This document shows, piece after piece, positions 11,012-20,362 of a DNA stretch of 64,000 nt (its first letter is position 1; each line of letters begins with the position of its first letter). This DNA comes from Pseudomonas azadiae (GTDB lineage: Bacteria > Pseudomonadota > Gammaproteobacteria > Pseudomonadales > Pseudomonadaceae). The DNA is taken from assembly GCF_019145355.1 (NCBI RefSeq), contig NZ_JAHSTY010000001.1, positions 3,472,001 to 3,536,000 on the forward strand, read 5' to 3'. Under the pieces are notes generated by a model, which was not told where the DNA came from, ran no database searches, and saw only the letters and a program-made list of their open reading frames with translations. Both the position numbers and the translations under genes were made by a program.

Positions 11012-12006
11012 TGCGCACAGGTTTCGCCCTGGCGATCCTGATGTTGTGCGGGCTGACGGCCACCCAGGTGGCTGCCGCGCCCGTGGCTGAGCTCAAGCTG
11101 ATGTCCGAGCACCCGGTGGACGGCATGCGCGGCGGTAACCTGTCGGGCCTGGCGGTGTGCGGTAACGCGTTGTGGACGGTTTCCGACCGCGATGATGACC
11201 AGATCTACCGCCTGGACACACGCGCGCCGACCTGGCAGGCCGAGGCGGTCGAGATCGACGTGCCGCCGGTACCCGAATCCGGGCTGCCGTGGGGGCTGCG
11301 TTCGCGCACCAAGGCTGCCTCGTTCATTCGCGGCGGCGACCTGGATTTTGAAGGCATCACCTGCGATGCCGCCGGCAACCGCTACATCGTCAGTGAAGCC
11401 CATGCCGCGGTGCTGCAAGTGCCGCCGGCTGGCGCGCCGCAGTGGTTGAACATTGCTCCGGCAATGGTGCAAGAGGCGCGGGCCAGCGGCATGTTGCTGC
11501 ACTTCAACGCGTTGTTTGAAGGGTTGGCGATCAACCCCGAGGGCGATCGGATCTGGCTGGCAGCCGAGCGTGAGCGGCGCGGGCTGATTTCGATCAGGCC
11601 TGTGCAGGGCCTGTGGAACTGTGATGGGCCCTGCGTGCTGATGAGCGAGGCGGGCCGGCAAGTGCAGCCGGCCAAGTTCACCGATGGCAAGGCCGTGTCC
11701 AAGGATTTCGCCGACCTGGCGCTGTTCGACGGCAAGCTGTTTACCCTGGAGCGCAATGCGTTTCAGATTTGCCGACGCGATCCCGTCACGGCCAGTGTCG
11801 AGTTGTGCTGGTCGTTTGCCGACGAAACCCTGACGCCCGAGCGACGTTACCCCCAGCCCTACGGCCTGGCTGAAGCCCTGGTGGTGGACGTGGAAGGCGC
11901 CTGGCTGGGCATCGATAACAATTTCGGCCCGCGTGCCGATGGTGAAAAGCGCCCCATGGTCTATCGTTTCGCCGCCCCTGCCGGTGGTTGGAGCGCCCGC
12001 CCATGA
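11011..12006 (+). CDS. Secreted esterase-like protein of the phytase-like family
   Basis: 331 aa with a Sec signal peptide (residues 1-22, cleavage likely after AAA). The body has the repeated blade-like pattern of the 'esterase-like activity of phytase' domain: NLSGLAVCGNALWTVSDRDDDQ, GDLDFEGITCDAAGNRYIVSEAH and LFEGLAINPEGDRIWLAAE. These fit a beta-propeller that binds metal and cleaves phosphoesters. Probably periplasmic; the substrate is unknown. It starts within the parE stop and precedes parC, a position that is curious for a secreted enzyme. Confidence 0.82.
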   Translation: MRTGFALAILMLCGLTATQVAAAPVAELKLMSEHPVDGMRGGNLSGLAVCGNALWTVSDRDDDQIYRLDTRAPTWQAEAVEIDVPPVPESGLPWGLRSRTKAASFIRGGDLDFEGITCDAAGNRYIVSEAHAAVLQVPPAGAPQWLNIAPAMVQEARASGMLLHFNALFEGLAINPEGDRIWLAAERERRGLISIRPVQGLWNCDGPCVLMSEAGRQVQPAKFTDGKAVSKDFADLALFDGKLFTLERNAFQICRRDPVTASVELCWSFADETLTPERRYPQPYGLAEALVVDVEGAWLGIDNNFGPRADGEKRPMVYRFAAPAGGWSARP

Positions 12007-12079
12007 GCCCCTGTTTTTTTGACTTGACCCGGTGCGGCGGCAATTCCGCTGCGCCTTACCCGACCATGATGAGGCCCGC

Positions 12080-14344
12080 ATGAGTGACATCCTCGCAGAC
12101 AGCTTAGACGGCGTAGAGCGCCGGTCGCTGGCTGACTTCACCGAAAATGCCTACCTCAACTACTCCATGTACGTGATCATGGACCGTGCCTTGCCGCATA
12201 TCGGCGACGGCCTGAAGCCCGTGCAACGGCGCATCATCTACGCCATGAGTGAGTTGGGCCTGGATGCCGATTCCAAGCACAAGAAGTCGGCGCGTACCGT
12301 CGGTGACGTGCTCGGCAAGTTCCACCCCCACGGTGACTCGGCGTGCTACGAAGCCATGGTGCTGATGGCCCAGCCGTTCAGCTATCGCTACACACTGGTC
12401 GACGGCCAGGGTAACTGGGGTGCGCCGGATGATCCCAAGTCCTTCGCCGCCATGCGATACACCGAGGCGCGCCTGTCGCGTTACTCCGAAGTACTGCTGA
12501 GTGAGCTGGGGCAGGGCACGGCGGACTGGGGGCCGAACTTCGACGGCACTCTCGACGAGCCGCTGGTGTTGCCGGCACGTTTGCCGAATATCCTGCTTAA
12601 CGGCACCACGGGCATTGCGGTCGGCATGGCCACCGACGTGCCGCCGCACAACCTGCGCGAAGTCGCCACGGCCTGTGTGCGTTTGCTGGATGAGCCCAAA
12701 GCCACGGTCGAGCAGCTCTGCGAGCATATCCAGGGCCCGGATTACCCGACCGAAGCGGAAATCATCACGCCGCGCGCCGATCTGCTGAAGATGTACGAAA
12801 CCGGCAAGGGCTCGGTGCGCATGCGCGCCGTGTACCACATCGAGGATGGCGACATTATCGTCACGGCGCTGCCGCACCAGGTGTCCGGCGCCAAGGTGCT
12901 GGAGCAGATCGCTGCGCTGATGCAGGCCAAGCCGTCGAAATTGCCGCAAGTGGCCGACCTGCGTGATGAGTCCGACCACGAAAACCCATGCCGCATCGTG
13001 ATTATCCCGACCAACAGCCGGGTCGACCACGAAGTGCTGATGCAGCACCTGTTTGCCAGCACCGAGCTGGAGTCCAGCTACCGGGTCAACATTAATATCA
13101 TCGGCCTGGACGGCAAGCCGCAGCTGAAAAACCTGCGCAACCTGCTGGTGGAGTGGCTGGAGTTCCGGGTGAACACCGTGCGCCGCCGCCTGCAATTCCG
13201 TCTGGATAAGGTCGAGCGCCGCCTGCACCTGTTGGACGGCTTGCTGATTGCCTACCTCAACCTGGATGAAGTGATCCATATCATCCGCACCGCGGAGCAC
13301 CCCAAAGCCGAGCTGATCGCGCGTTTCGAGCTGAGCGAGATCCAGGCTGACTACATCCTGGACACCCGCTTGCGCCAGTTGGCGCGTCTGGAAGAAATGA
13401 AGCTGCGCGACGAACAGGACGCGCTGCTCAAGGAACAAGCCAAGCTGCAAGCCCTGCTGGGCAGCGAAGCCAAGCTGAAGAAGCTCGTACGCACTGAGCT
13501 GATCAAGGACGCTGAAACCTATGGCGACGACCGCCGTTCGCCGATCGTCCAGCGTGCCGAAGCGAAAGCTCTGACAGAAACAGAGCTGCTGCCAAATGAG
13601 AAAATTACCGTCGTTTTGTCGGAAAAGGGTTGGGTTCGCTCCGCCAAAGGGCATGATATTGATGCAACCGGGTTGTCGTACAAGGCTGGCGACGGGTTCA
13701 AGACCGCCGCGGCCGGGCGTTCCAACCAGTTTGCGGTGTTTATCGATTCCACCGGGCGCAGTTATTCGGTACCGGCCCACACCTTGCCGTCCGCACGGGG
13801 GCAGGGCGAGCCGTTGACGGGGCGCCTTACACCGCCGCCGGGTGCGAATTTCGAGTGTGTGCTGCTGCCGGACGACGACGCGCTGTATGTGATCGCTTCC
13901 GACGCGGGTTACGGTTTCGTGGTCAAGGGTGAAGACCTGCAGGCCAAGAACAAGGCGGGCAAAGCGCTGCTGAGCCTGCCGAACAACGCCAAGGTGATCC
14001 TGCCGCGGCCGGTGGACGACCGTGAGAGCAACTGGCTGGCGTCGGTGACCACCGAAGGGCGCTTGCTGGTGTTCAAGATCAGCGATCTGCCGCAGTTGGG
14101 CAAAGGCAAGGGCAACAAGATTATCGGTATTCCAGGGGAGCGCGTGGCCAGTCGCGAAGAGTACGTGACCGACATTGCGGTGATCCCGGAAGGTTCTACC
14201 CTGGTGCTCCAGGCCGGCAAGCGCACGTTGTCATTGCGCCCTGACGACCTTGAACACTACAAGGGCGAGCGTGGTCGACGCGGTAACAAACTGCCTCGGG
14301 GCTTCCAGCGGGTGGATGCTTTGTTGGTCGAAACGCCCGCTTAA
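12080..14344 (+). CDS. parC: DNA topoisomerase IV subunit A (ParC)
   Basis: 754 aa from ATG 12080; the 16 codons upstream in frame have no family similarity. ParC is the DNA-cleaving subunit of topoisomerase IV. The catalytic tyrosine is in [10 protein letters not shown], and the quinolone-determining region reads [12 protein letters not shown], with the usual Ser and Glu retained. The C-terminal third (after about residue 490) is the DNA-wrapping propeller. It lies downstream of parE and the esterase-like gene. Confidence 0.98.
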   Translation: MSDILADSLDGVERRSLADFTENAYLNYSMYVIMDRALPHIGDGLKPVQRRIIYAMSELGLDADSKHKKSARTVGDVLGKFHPHGDSACYEAMVLMAQPFSYRYTLVDGQGNWGAPDDPKSFAAMRYTEARLSRYSEVLLSELGQGTADWGPNFDGTLDEPLVLPARLPNILLNGTTGIAVGMATDVPPHNLREVATACVRLLDEPKATVEQLCEHIQGPDYPTEAEIITPRADLLKMYETGKGSVRMRAVYHIEDGDIIVTALPHQVSGAKVLEQIAALMQAKPSKLPQVADLRDESDHENPCRIVIIPTNSRVDHEVLMQHLFASTELESSYRVNINIIGLDGKPQLKNLRNLLVEWLEFRVNTVRRRLQFRLDKVERRLHLLDGLLIAYLNLDEVIHIIRTAEHPKAELIARFELSEIQADYILDTRLRQLARLEEMKLRDEQDALLKEQAKLQALLGSEAKLKKLVRTELIKDAETYGDDRRSPIVQRAEAKALTETELLPNEKITVVLSEKGWVRSAKGHDIDATGLSYKAGDGFKTAAAGRSNQFAVFIDSTGRSYSVPAHTLPSARGQGEPLTGRLTPPPGANFECVLLPDDDALYVIASDAGYGFVVKGEDLQAKNKAGKALLSLPNNAKVILPRPVDDRESNWLASVTTEGRLLVFKISDLPQLGKGKGNKIIGIPGERVASREEYVTDIAVIPEGSTLVLQAGKRTLSLRPDDLEHYKGERGRRGNKLPRGFQRVDALLVETPA

Positions 14345-14359
14345 GCGTTTTAGAGCCCT

Positions 14360-14385
14360 CGATCTACGATTTAACGCGTAGATCG
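14360..14385 (+). other. Hairpin after parC
   Basis: A perfect 9-bp inverted repeat CGATCTACG / CGTAGATCG with an 8-nt loop, 15 nt past the parC stop. It lacks a U tract, so intrinsic termination is doubtful; it could stabilise the parC mRNA end. Confidence 0.5.
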
Positions 14386-14520
14386 ACGCTTTGGCGCTGG
14401 AGTCATGGCGCATATTCACGGATGATATGGCCTTTCCAGCGCCGGCGTGGCCGAGCGTGTTTAGGTTGTTTTTAAGTATTACATTGTGGTTTGCCTTGTG
14501 GCAGCCACCTGGATGGGATG

Positions 14521-15231
14521 ATGACTGCTCCACGCCTTCCTTTTATTTTCATGCTCGCTGGCCTTTTGGGGCTGGCGGGTTGCAGCACGCATCAACCGGT
14601 GTCGCTGTACCAGCTGGACAGCGGAAGTCCGGCTCAACCCGCTCAGACCGCTGGCATGGCGGTCTTGCTGGGCCCGGTGGTCGTAGCCGACTACCTGCAA
14701 CGCGAAACCCTGCTGCAACGTCAGAACGACGGCAGCCTGCAAGGTTCCACCGATGGTCGTTGGGCGGGCAGCTTGTCCTCGGACATCAACCAGTTGATGT
14801 TGCGCCAGGTGGCGGGTCATCTGGACAGCCAGCGCGTAGTGCTCGCACCCGCACCCACCGGCTTTACCCCGGATGTGCAGGTGTTGTTGACCATCACCCG
14901 GCTCGATTCGGGTAAGTCGCAACCGGCGATCCTCGATGCGCAGTGGCGCTTGATCGACCGTCGTGGCCAGGTGCGCGATAACCGCATCGTGCACCTGCAG
15001 GAAGAGCACGCCGGCACCACCGCGTCCCAGGTCCAGGCCCAGGGCGTGTTGTTGCAGCACCTGGCGCAACAGTTGTCGGTGGCCCTCAAGCCATTGGCCA
15101 ACCAACCGCCGATTGCCGAAGCACCACGCAAGCAAAGCGCCCCGGTGCAGGCCAAGCCGACCGAGCCGCAGAAGCCAAAGATGCCGATGGCGACGCCGAT
15201 CCGCACGGATATGGAAGTGTTCAGGTTCTGA
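14521..15231 (+). CDS. PqiC/YmbA-like lipoprotein (ABC-transport auxiliary component)
   Basis: 236 aa from ATG 14521; ATG 14518 is equally possible. A lipoprotein signal ends in lipobox L-A-G-C, about residue 20. The domain matches the PqiC/YmbA family, outer-membrane lipoproteins that work with MCE proteins in intermembrane lipid transport: the VSLYQLDSG start, VLLGPVVVADYLQRETLL and RWAGSLSSDINQLMLRQVAGH. The tail is Pro/Lys/Gln-rich. Its usual partners pqiA and pqiB are not next to it here, so it may serve a system encoded elsewhere. A strong terminator follows. Confidence 0.82.
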   Translation: MTAPRLPFIFMLAGLLGLAGCSTHQPVSLYQLDSGSPAQPAQTAGMAVLLGPVVVADYLQRETLLQRQNDGSLQGSTDGRWAGSLSSDINQLMLRQVAGHLDSQRVVLAPAPTGFTPDVQVLLTITRLDSGKSQPAILDAQWRLIDRRGQVRDNRIVHLQEEHAGTTASQVQAQGVLLQHLAQQLSVALKPLANQPPIAEAPRKQSAPVQAKPTEPQKPKMPMATPIRTDMEVFRF

Positions 15232-15250
15232 TCTGAACGGCACGCAAACA

Positions 15251-15282
15251 AAAGGCCCGCTGACTCAGCGGGCCTTTTTGTT
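15251..15282 (+). terminator. Rho-independent terminator after the PqiC-like gene
   Basis: AGGCCCGCTGACTCAGCGGGCC-type stem followed by TTTTTG, about 20 nt past the stop. Confidence 0.93.
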
Positions 15283-15313
15283 TGTACGCAATTTGAAGGA
15301 CACTGAAGATCCC

Positions 15314-15404
15314 CTGTGGGAGCGGGCTTACCCGCGATTGCGGTGTATCAGTCGACACATCATTGACTGAGCCGGCGCCATCGCGGGCAAGCCCGCTCCC
15401 ACAG
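15314..15404. repeat. REP doublet, class B
   Basis: CTGTGGGAGCGGGCTTACCC arm and the matching CGGGCAAGCCCGCTCCCACAG arm, loop of about 40 nt. It lies between two convergent genes. Confidence 0.92.
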
Positions 15405-15420
15405 GGTCATGCATCATCTA

Positions 15421-16926
15421 TCAGGGCTTGGCGCGGGTCTCGTGCATCCGCGCCAACTGGCGCTCCAGCATCGACGGGTACGGCTCCATCAAGCGCTCCA
15501 CGCAACTGGCGCCCTCTGGGCTGGCAATCGGGCGGATACGTGCGCGCTGGCGGATCAGCGTGTCTTCGCTGATCTTGCGCTCCACCAACAGCAGGTTGCG
15601 GCTGTGTTGGGACAGGGCCAACGCATCCTGGGCGATCTCGGTCAGCAACAGGTCGATCTGGCTCATGCCAAACAGATCGTCGCCTACCGTCAGGCCCAGC
15701 TGCAATTGCAGGGTGATGCCGCTGTCGGCCACTTCGATCTGCAATTCATGGCCCAGGGCGCGCAGCAACTCGCCACAGCAGATCGCATTGGTCAGGTAGT
15801 CTTCACCGCTGTCTTCGCTGTGGAACAACATCAGTGTGCTGCCATCGTTCAGGGTGTGCAGTTCACTCTGGTACAGCGAAGCGGCCTGGTCCAGGCAGTC
15901 ACGATAGCGTTCCAGCAACTCGGTCAGGCGCGCGCGGGGCAGGCGACGCAGTTGGTCCTGGGCGCCGAGTTGCACCGCGAGTACGGCGCTGTACTGGGGT
16001 TCAGCGTTTTTCACCGGGACCGGCTTGGGGGCGACTGCCGGGGTGCCGGCCGAGGTATCGCGCAGATCGGCGAACGGATCTTCGTCGTCCAGTTCGTCTT
16101 CTTCGGCGATGAACGCCTTGCGGGTAGCCGGCTTCAAGCCCGCCACCGGTGCTTCTTGCACCTCAAATTCGGGTTCGTCGTCGTAGTCGGTGTCGTCGAA
16201 CTCAGGCTCGGGCTCGGCTTCGTGCACCACCGGCTCCGGTGCGAAGCTGGCGTGCAGTTGGCGGGCGAGGTCGCCGATTTCATCCTGGCGGTCGGTGGCC
16301 GGGGTGTGTTCGTCGATATCCCGTAGCCAAATGCGCAGTTGCATCAAAGGCGTGGAAATATGGCGGCCCAGGCGCAAACTCAAGGCCAGGGCCAATGCCA
16401 GCAGAATCGCGCTGAGAATGCCCATGCTTTGCAGGCTGATGGTCATCGGCTGCTGGAATTGCTGCATATCCAGGCTGATGCGCAGTTGGCCGGCCTTCAC
16501 ATCCTGAAACGTGATATTGCTCTGGTACAAGCCTTCGGCTTCGCCCAGCAGGCCGTTTTTCGGGCGCTGGCCGGCTTCGGCCATGATCCGGTTGTCCACA
16601 CTATAGATAGCGGCGTGGGCCACCAGCGGGTTCTTGGTCAGGTTGTTGAGCAGCACGTTAAGGCTGAGGATGTCGTTGGACACCAGCAGCTCGGTCGCCG
16701 AAGTGGCGGTCTGGGTGGTCAAGCTTTCACCCAGGGCGTCGGCTTGTTCGTGCATGGCCTGCTTGAACTGCAAACCCATCACGCAGGCGTAGATCACCAG
16801 AGCCAGGGCGACCAGGATCACGTTATGGCTGGCAATGCGTAATGCGATCGGTACACGGCGGTGGCGCAGCGCCCGGAAGATCAGCAGGAAGAAGTTGTCG
16901 GTTTTTACTGGCGTAGGCCGGTTCAC
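15421..16926 (-). CDS. SerB-associated membrane protein (AhpA/YtjB/Smp family)
   Basis: 501 aa from GTG 16926 (MNRPTPVKTDNFFLLIFRAL). An in-frame ATG at 16989 would overlap the serB promoter region and add residues unlike the family. A first membrane segment (about residues 28-50) and a second (about 175-200) enclose a periplasmic region, giving a receptor-like layout with a HAMP-like stretch after the second helix. Then an acidic linker (DDTDYDDEPEFE, DEDP) leads to a cytoplasmic domain that resembles a cyclase-fold module but without a catalytic motif. The family is linked to serB across gammaproteobacteria, as here (divergent, 133 nt gap). Function unclear; roles in stress resistance or signalling have been suggested. 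Confidence 0.82.
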   Translation of the reverse strand: MNRPTPVKTDNFFLLIFRALRHRRVPIALRIASHNVILVALALVIYACVMGLQFKQAMHEQADALGESLTTQTATSATELLVSNDILSLNVLLNNLTKNPLVAHAAIYSVDNRIMAEAGQRPKNGLLGEAEGLYQSNITFQDVKAGQLRISLDMQQFQQPMTISLQSMGILSAILLALALALSLRLGRHISTPLMQLRIWLRDIDEHTPATDRQDEIGDLARQLHASFAPEPVVHEAEPEPEFDDTDYDDEPEFEVQEAPVAGLKPATRKAFIAEEDELDDEDPFADLRDTSAGTPAVAPKPVPVKNAEPQYSAVLAVQLGAQDQLRRLPRARLTELLERYRDCLDQAASLYQSELHTLNDGSTLMLFHSEDSGEDYLTNAICCGELLRALGHELQIEVADSGITLQLQLGLTVGDDLFGMSQIDLLLTEIAQDALALSQHSRNLLLVERKISEDTLIRQRARIRPIASPEGASCVERLMEPYPSMLERQLARMHETRAKP

Positions 16927-17059
16927 TTGAGCTCGGCTCTTGGTCCGTGAAGTTGACGCGCAGTATAGCGACAGGCCCAAGACCGGCAAAGCGCTGGCTG
17001 TGCCCGATGGTCACTGAAAATGGGTAGAATGCGGTTTTTTTCCAGCCTGGGGGTGCGCC

Positions 17060-18274
17060 TTGCGCGAAATTGTCCTGATAAACATCACGGGTGTTGACCG
17101 ACCGGGTCTCACCGCAGCCATTACCGGTGTTCTGGCCCAGGGTGGTGTAAACATTCTCGACATCGGCCAGGCGGTGATTCACGACACGCTGTCGTTCGGC
17201 ATTCTGGTAGAGATCCCAAGCACTGAACAGGCGTCTTCGGTGCTCAAGGACATCCTGTTTACGGCGTACAAACTGGACCAGCAGGTGCGTTTCACGCCGG
17301 TGTCCGAAACCGATTACCAGCAATGGGTCGCCGGCCAGGGCAAGAAACGCCACATCGTGACGCTGCTGACCCGCAAGGTCACCGCCGAACAGTTGCAGCG
17401 CGTCAGTTCGATCACCGCGCAGTATGGCTTGAATATCGACCACATTGACCGTCTGTCGGGTCGCATGCCGCTGGACACGCCAGCCGACAAGGGCAAGGGC
17501 TGCATCGAGTTTTCCGTGCGCGGTGAACCGGCCGATCCGCAAGCCCTGCGCGCCGAGTTTCTCAGCGTGGCCCAGGAGCTGAACGTCGATATTGCCTTCC
17601 AGGAAGACTCGCTCTTCCGCCGCAACCGCCGCCTGGCGGTGTTCGATATGGATTCGACGCTGATCGAAGCCGAAGTCATCGACGAATTGGCCAAGGCCGC
17701 AGGTGTAGGCGAGCAGGTTTCGGCGATTACCGAGCGTGCCATGGCCGGCGAATTGGATTTCCGTGCGAGCTTTAAAGAGCGCCTGGCGCTGCTTAAAGGT
17801 CTGGACGTGAGCGTGCTGGACTCCATCGGCGCGTCGCTGCGCCTGACCGAAGGCGCCGAAACCTTGTTCGCCGAGCTCAAGCGCCTGGGCTACAAGACCG
17901 CGATCCTGTCCGGTGGCTTCACCTATTTCGCCAAGCAGTTGCAAGCCAAGCTGGGCATCGACTATGTATTCGCCAACGAGCTGGAAGTGGTGGACGGCAA
18001 GGTCACCGGCGTGGCCGTGGAGCCAATTGTCGACGCACAGCGCAAGGCGGATTTGCTCAAGGAGCTGGCGCACAAGGAAGGTTTGCGTCTGGAACAGACC
18101 ATTGCGGTCGGCGACGGCGCCAATGACTTGCCGATGCTGGCGATTGCCGGGCTGGGCGTTGCGTTCCGCGCCAAGCCGTTGGTGAAGCAGTCGGCCAAGC
18201 AGGCGATTTCGACGTTGGGGCTTGATGGTGTGTTGTATCTGCTGGGCTTGCGCGACCGCGACGGGCAGCTCTAA
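17060..18274 (+). CDS. serB: Phosphoserine phosphatase SerB
   Basis: 404 aa from TTG 17060. The last step of serine synthesis: hydrolysis of O-phosphoserine. The N-terminal ~180 residues carry two ACT-like domains (REIVLINITGVDRPGLTAAI; HIVTLLTRKVTAEQL), as in other long pseudomonad SerB proteins. The HAD phosphatase domain follows, with motif I DMDSTLIEAE, motif II SGGFTYFA and motif IV GDGANDLPML. A hydrophilic start with GGGGGTGCGCC upstream supports the TTG. A -10-like TAGAAT is seen at 17025-17030. Divergent from the SerB-associated membrane protein gene. Confidence 0.97.
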   Translation: MREIVLINITGVDRPGLTAAITGVLAQGGVNILDIGQAVIHDTLSFGILVEIPSTEQASSVLKDILFTAYKLDQQVRFTPVSETDYQQWVAGQGKKRHIVTLLTRKVTAEQLQRVSSITAQYGLNIDHIDRLSGRMPLDTPADKGKGCIEFSVRGEPADPQALRAEFLSVAQELNVDIAFQEDSLFRRNRRLAVFDMDSTLIEAEVIDELAKAAGVGEQVSAITERAMAGELDFRASFKERLALLKGLDVSVLDSIGASLRLTEGAETLFAELKRLGYKTAILSGGFTYFAKQLQAKLGIDYVFANELEVVDGKVTGVAVEPIVDAQRKADLLKELAHKEGLRLEQTIAVGDGANDLPMLAIAGLGVAFRAKPLVKQSAKQAISTLGLDGVLYLLGLRDRDGQL

Positions 18275-18350
18275 ACCCCGATACCACTGCAGGAATGGGA
18301 TCAACTGTGGGAGCTGGCTTGCCTGCGATAGCGGTGTTGGATTCACCACC

Positions 18351-18360
18351 GTCATCGCAG
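18351..18360. repeat. Target-site duplication, left copy
   Basis: GTCATCGCAG immediately left of the inserted element; identical copy at 18554-18563 on the right. In an uninterrupted REPIN it occurs once. Confidence 0.85.
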
Positions 18361-18553
18361 CATAGGTATCTACACAACGTTCAAAGGCTGAGAAATCTCC
18401 CTGTAGTGAGCGGGCTTGTCCCGCGCTGGGTGGCGAAGCCGCCCCAATAAAGACACCGCGCAGTTTCAGAAAAACCCAATTCGCCTGGTTTGGGGCCGCC
18501 GCGGCCCAGCGCGGGACAAGCCCGCTCACTACAAAAATGTGTAGATACCTAGG
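18361..18553. mobile_element. 193-bp MITE-like element nested in a REPIN
   Basis: Ends are inverted: CATAGGTATCTACACA at the left, and TGTGTAGATACCTAGG at the right, whose reverse complement matches 15 of 16 positions. The flanks carry a 10-bp direct duplication of REPIN sequence. No open frame of transposase type fits inside. The interior (about 18402-18535) is a long hairpin with arms of about 42 nt, TGTAGTGAGCGGGCTTGTCC and complement, a different REP-like family (class C). The structure is directly visible; transposition by an enzyme acting in trans is inferred. Confidence 0.82.
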
Positions 18554-18563
18554 GTCATCGCAG
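18554..18563. repeat. Target-site duplication, right copy
   Basis: GTCATCGCAG, identical to 18351-18360, directly at the right end of the 193-bp element and continuous with the right REP arm. Confidence 0.85.
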
Positions 18564-18613
18564 GCAAGCCAGCTCCCACATTAATTGGGCTACAGCTTAA
18601 AATCTGCTGGGGA

Positions 18614-19474
18614 TCAGGCTTTAGGTAGAGCGATGCCTTGGCCCATCTGCACTGGCGAACCCGCCACCAGTTCTTCAGCCCACTTCACCTGGTCCGGCCC
18701 GAACAGCACGATCGCCGTCGAACCCAGCTTGAAGCGGCCCAGTTCCGCACCTTTCTCCAGATGAATCGGCGCACGCGCCGCTTCGTCATAACGGAAAGTC
18801 TTCAGTTCACGCTTGGGCGGCGTTACCAGACCGGCCCACACGGTTTCGATCGACGCCACAATCATCGCGCCCACCAACACCACAGCCATCGGGCCGCGCT
18901 CGGTGTCGAACAGGCAGACAACCCGCTCGTTACGCGCAAACAGTTCCGGCACGTTTTCGGCGGTGGTCTGGTTCACCGAGAAGATCCGGCCGGGCACGTA
19001 GACCATCTCGCGCAGGGTGCCGGCCAGCGGCATGTGCACGCGATGGTAGTCCTTGGGCGACAGGTAGATGGTGGCGAAGTCGCCGCCCATGAACGGCGCT
19101 GCTACGGCTGCATCGCCGCCGAGCAATTCCAGCACGCTGAAGCTGTGGCCTTTGGCCTGGAACACCCGACCATGCTCGATCGGACCGAGCTGGCTGACCG
19201 CGCCATCGGCTGGGCTCAAGACTGCGCCTGGGGTTTGATCCAGCGGGCGAGCGCCGTCCTTGAGGGCTCGCGTGAAGAAGGCGTTGAAGTGCTCATAGGC
19301 GGTCACGTCTTCAACCAGAGCCTGGGACATGTCCACTTGATAACGCTTGGCGAACCAGGTGGTGAAGGCGTTCTTGAACCAGCGCACGCGGCACTCGGCA
19401 ATGCAGCCGGCCAGGCGCGACAGCAAGTGGTGCGGCAGCAAGTACTGGCTGAGGATAAACAACTGCTTTTTCAT
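18614..19474 (-). CDS. psd: Phosphatidylserine decarboxylase proenzyme
   Basis: 286 aa, the usual size. It makes phosphatidylethanolamine at the inner membrane. The proenzyme cuts itself at an L-G-S-T motif (Ser252 becomes the pyruvoyl group of the small alpha chain); the motif is intact. Other family blocks: [29 protein letters not shown] and the [13 protein letters not shown] substrate region. It follows the rhodanese gene by 15 nt on the same strand, so they are probably co-transcribed. Confidence 0.97.
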   Translation of the reverse strand: MKKQLFILSQYLLPHHLLSRLAGCIAECRVRWFKNAFTTWFAKRYQVDMSQALVEDVTAYEHFNAFFTRALKDGARPLDQTPGAVLSPADGAVSQLGPIEHGRVFQAKGHSFSVLELLGGDAAVAAPFMGGDFATIYLSPKDYHRVHMPLAGTLREMVYVPGRIFSVNQTTAENVPELFARNERVVCLFDTERGPMAVVLVGAMIVASIETVWAGLVTPPKRELKTFRYDEAARAPIHLEKGAELGRFKLGSTAIVLFGPDQVKWAEELVAGSPVQMGQGIALPKA

Positions 19475-19489
19475 AACTGTCCTTAAACC

Positions 19490-20305
19490 TTAAATCTCGA
19501 CGGGGGTGTCGGGGTGGTTGCCCCATTCGCCCCAGGAACCGGCATAACCTTTGACTCGCGGATAACCGAGCGCCTTGGCCACCAGGTAGGTGAAGCCAGA
19601 GCGGTGGTGAGTCTGGCAATGGGTGATGATTTCTTTGTCTTTGGTCAGCCCCAGGTCTTGGAGGATCTGCGGCATGTCGCGGCGGATACGCAGGTTGCGC
19701 GCCTGGTCCATGCCGGCGGTCCATTCGAAATTCACGGCGCCGGGAATGTGCCCACCTTTGGCGGCGAGTACCTTTTCACCGCAATACTCCAGCGGACCCC
19801 GCGCATCCCAGATTCCCAGGTCGGCCGCGCCCAGGCGGCTTTGCAGGTATTCGCGGGTGGCGGTGGGGCCGTCGTGCAGCGTGAGGCTGACCGGGCCGCC
19901 GACGGGCGCAGGCACATCGGTGGACACAGGATGTTTTTCTGCCAGCCAGGCCAGCAGGCCGCCGTCCAGGTAGTGGTATTTCTGGTGGCCGATCACGTCG
20001 AGCAGCCAGATGAAGCGCCCGGCCCAGCCCCCGCCTTCGTCGTCGTAGACCACGTAGGTCGCGTCCGGGGTGTGGCCCAGTGCACCGAAGAGGTTTTCCA
20101 GGTCAACCTTGTTGGGCAGCAAGCCTGGAGCAGGCGCCTGGCCCAATTGGGTGCGCTTGGGGTCAACAAAGTGCGCGCCGGGGATATGCCCTTCGGCGTA
20201 GCGGGCGGCACTGGTGAGGTCCACCAGGATCAGGTGTTCGGCCTCCAGGCGACCGAGCAGGTCGCTGGGTTCGATCACCAGCGGCAAGCCAGAGAAGTCA
20301 GGCAT
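19490..20305 (-). CDS. rhdA: Thiosulfate sulfurtransferase (rhodanese) RhdA
   Basis: 271 aa from ATG 20305 (MPDFSGLPLVIEP); an upstream ATG at 20359 has no family similarity. Two rhodanese domains in tandem, the second catalytic. The active-site loop CQTHHRS is the one known from Azotobacter RhdA, where the Cys carries the persulfide. It moves sulfane sulfur to cyanide and other thiophiles, relevant to cyanide tolerance and sulfur delivery. Upstream of psd by 15 nt and 57 nt downstream of the HDOD gene, all on the minus strand. Confidence 0.94.
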   Translation of the reverse strand: MPDFSGLPLVIEPSDLLGRLEAEHLILVDLTSAARYAEGHIPGAHFVDPKRTQLGQAPAPGLLPNKVDLENLFGALGHTPDATYVVYDDEGGGWAGRFIWLLDVIGHQKYHYLDGGLLAWLAEKHPVSTDVPAPVGGPVSLTLHDGPTATREYLQSRLGAADLGIWDARGPLEYCGEKVLAAKGGHIPGAVNFEWTAGMDQARNLRIRRDMPQILQDLGLTKDKEIITHCQTHHRSGFTYLVAKALGYPRVKGYAGSWGEWGNHPDTPVEI

Positions 20306-20362
20306 GTGAGGTCTCCTGGGCACAAAGGTTGGGGATAAAAGAGGGCGATTGTAGCGCAAGCA

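Larger units (their letters stand above)
18306..18580. repeat. REP doublet (REPIN), class A, split by an inserted element
   Basis: Left arm TGTGGGAGCTGGCTTGCCTG starts at 18306 and the right arm, its reverse complement, ends at 18580. Removing 18361-18553 and one copy of GTCATCGCAG restores a normal REPIN of about 72 nt like those elsewhere in the window. This explains most of the 339-nt gap between serB and psd. Confidence 0.92.
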
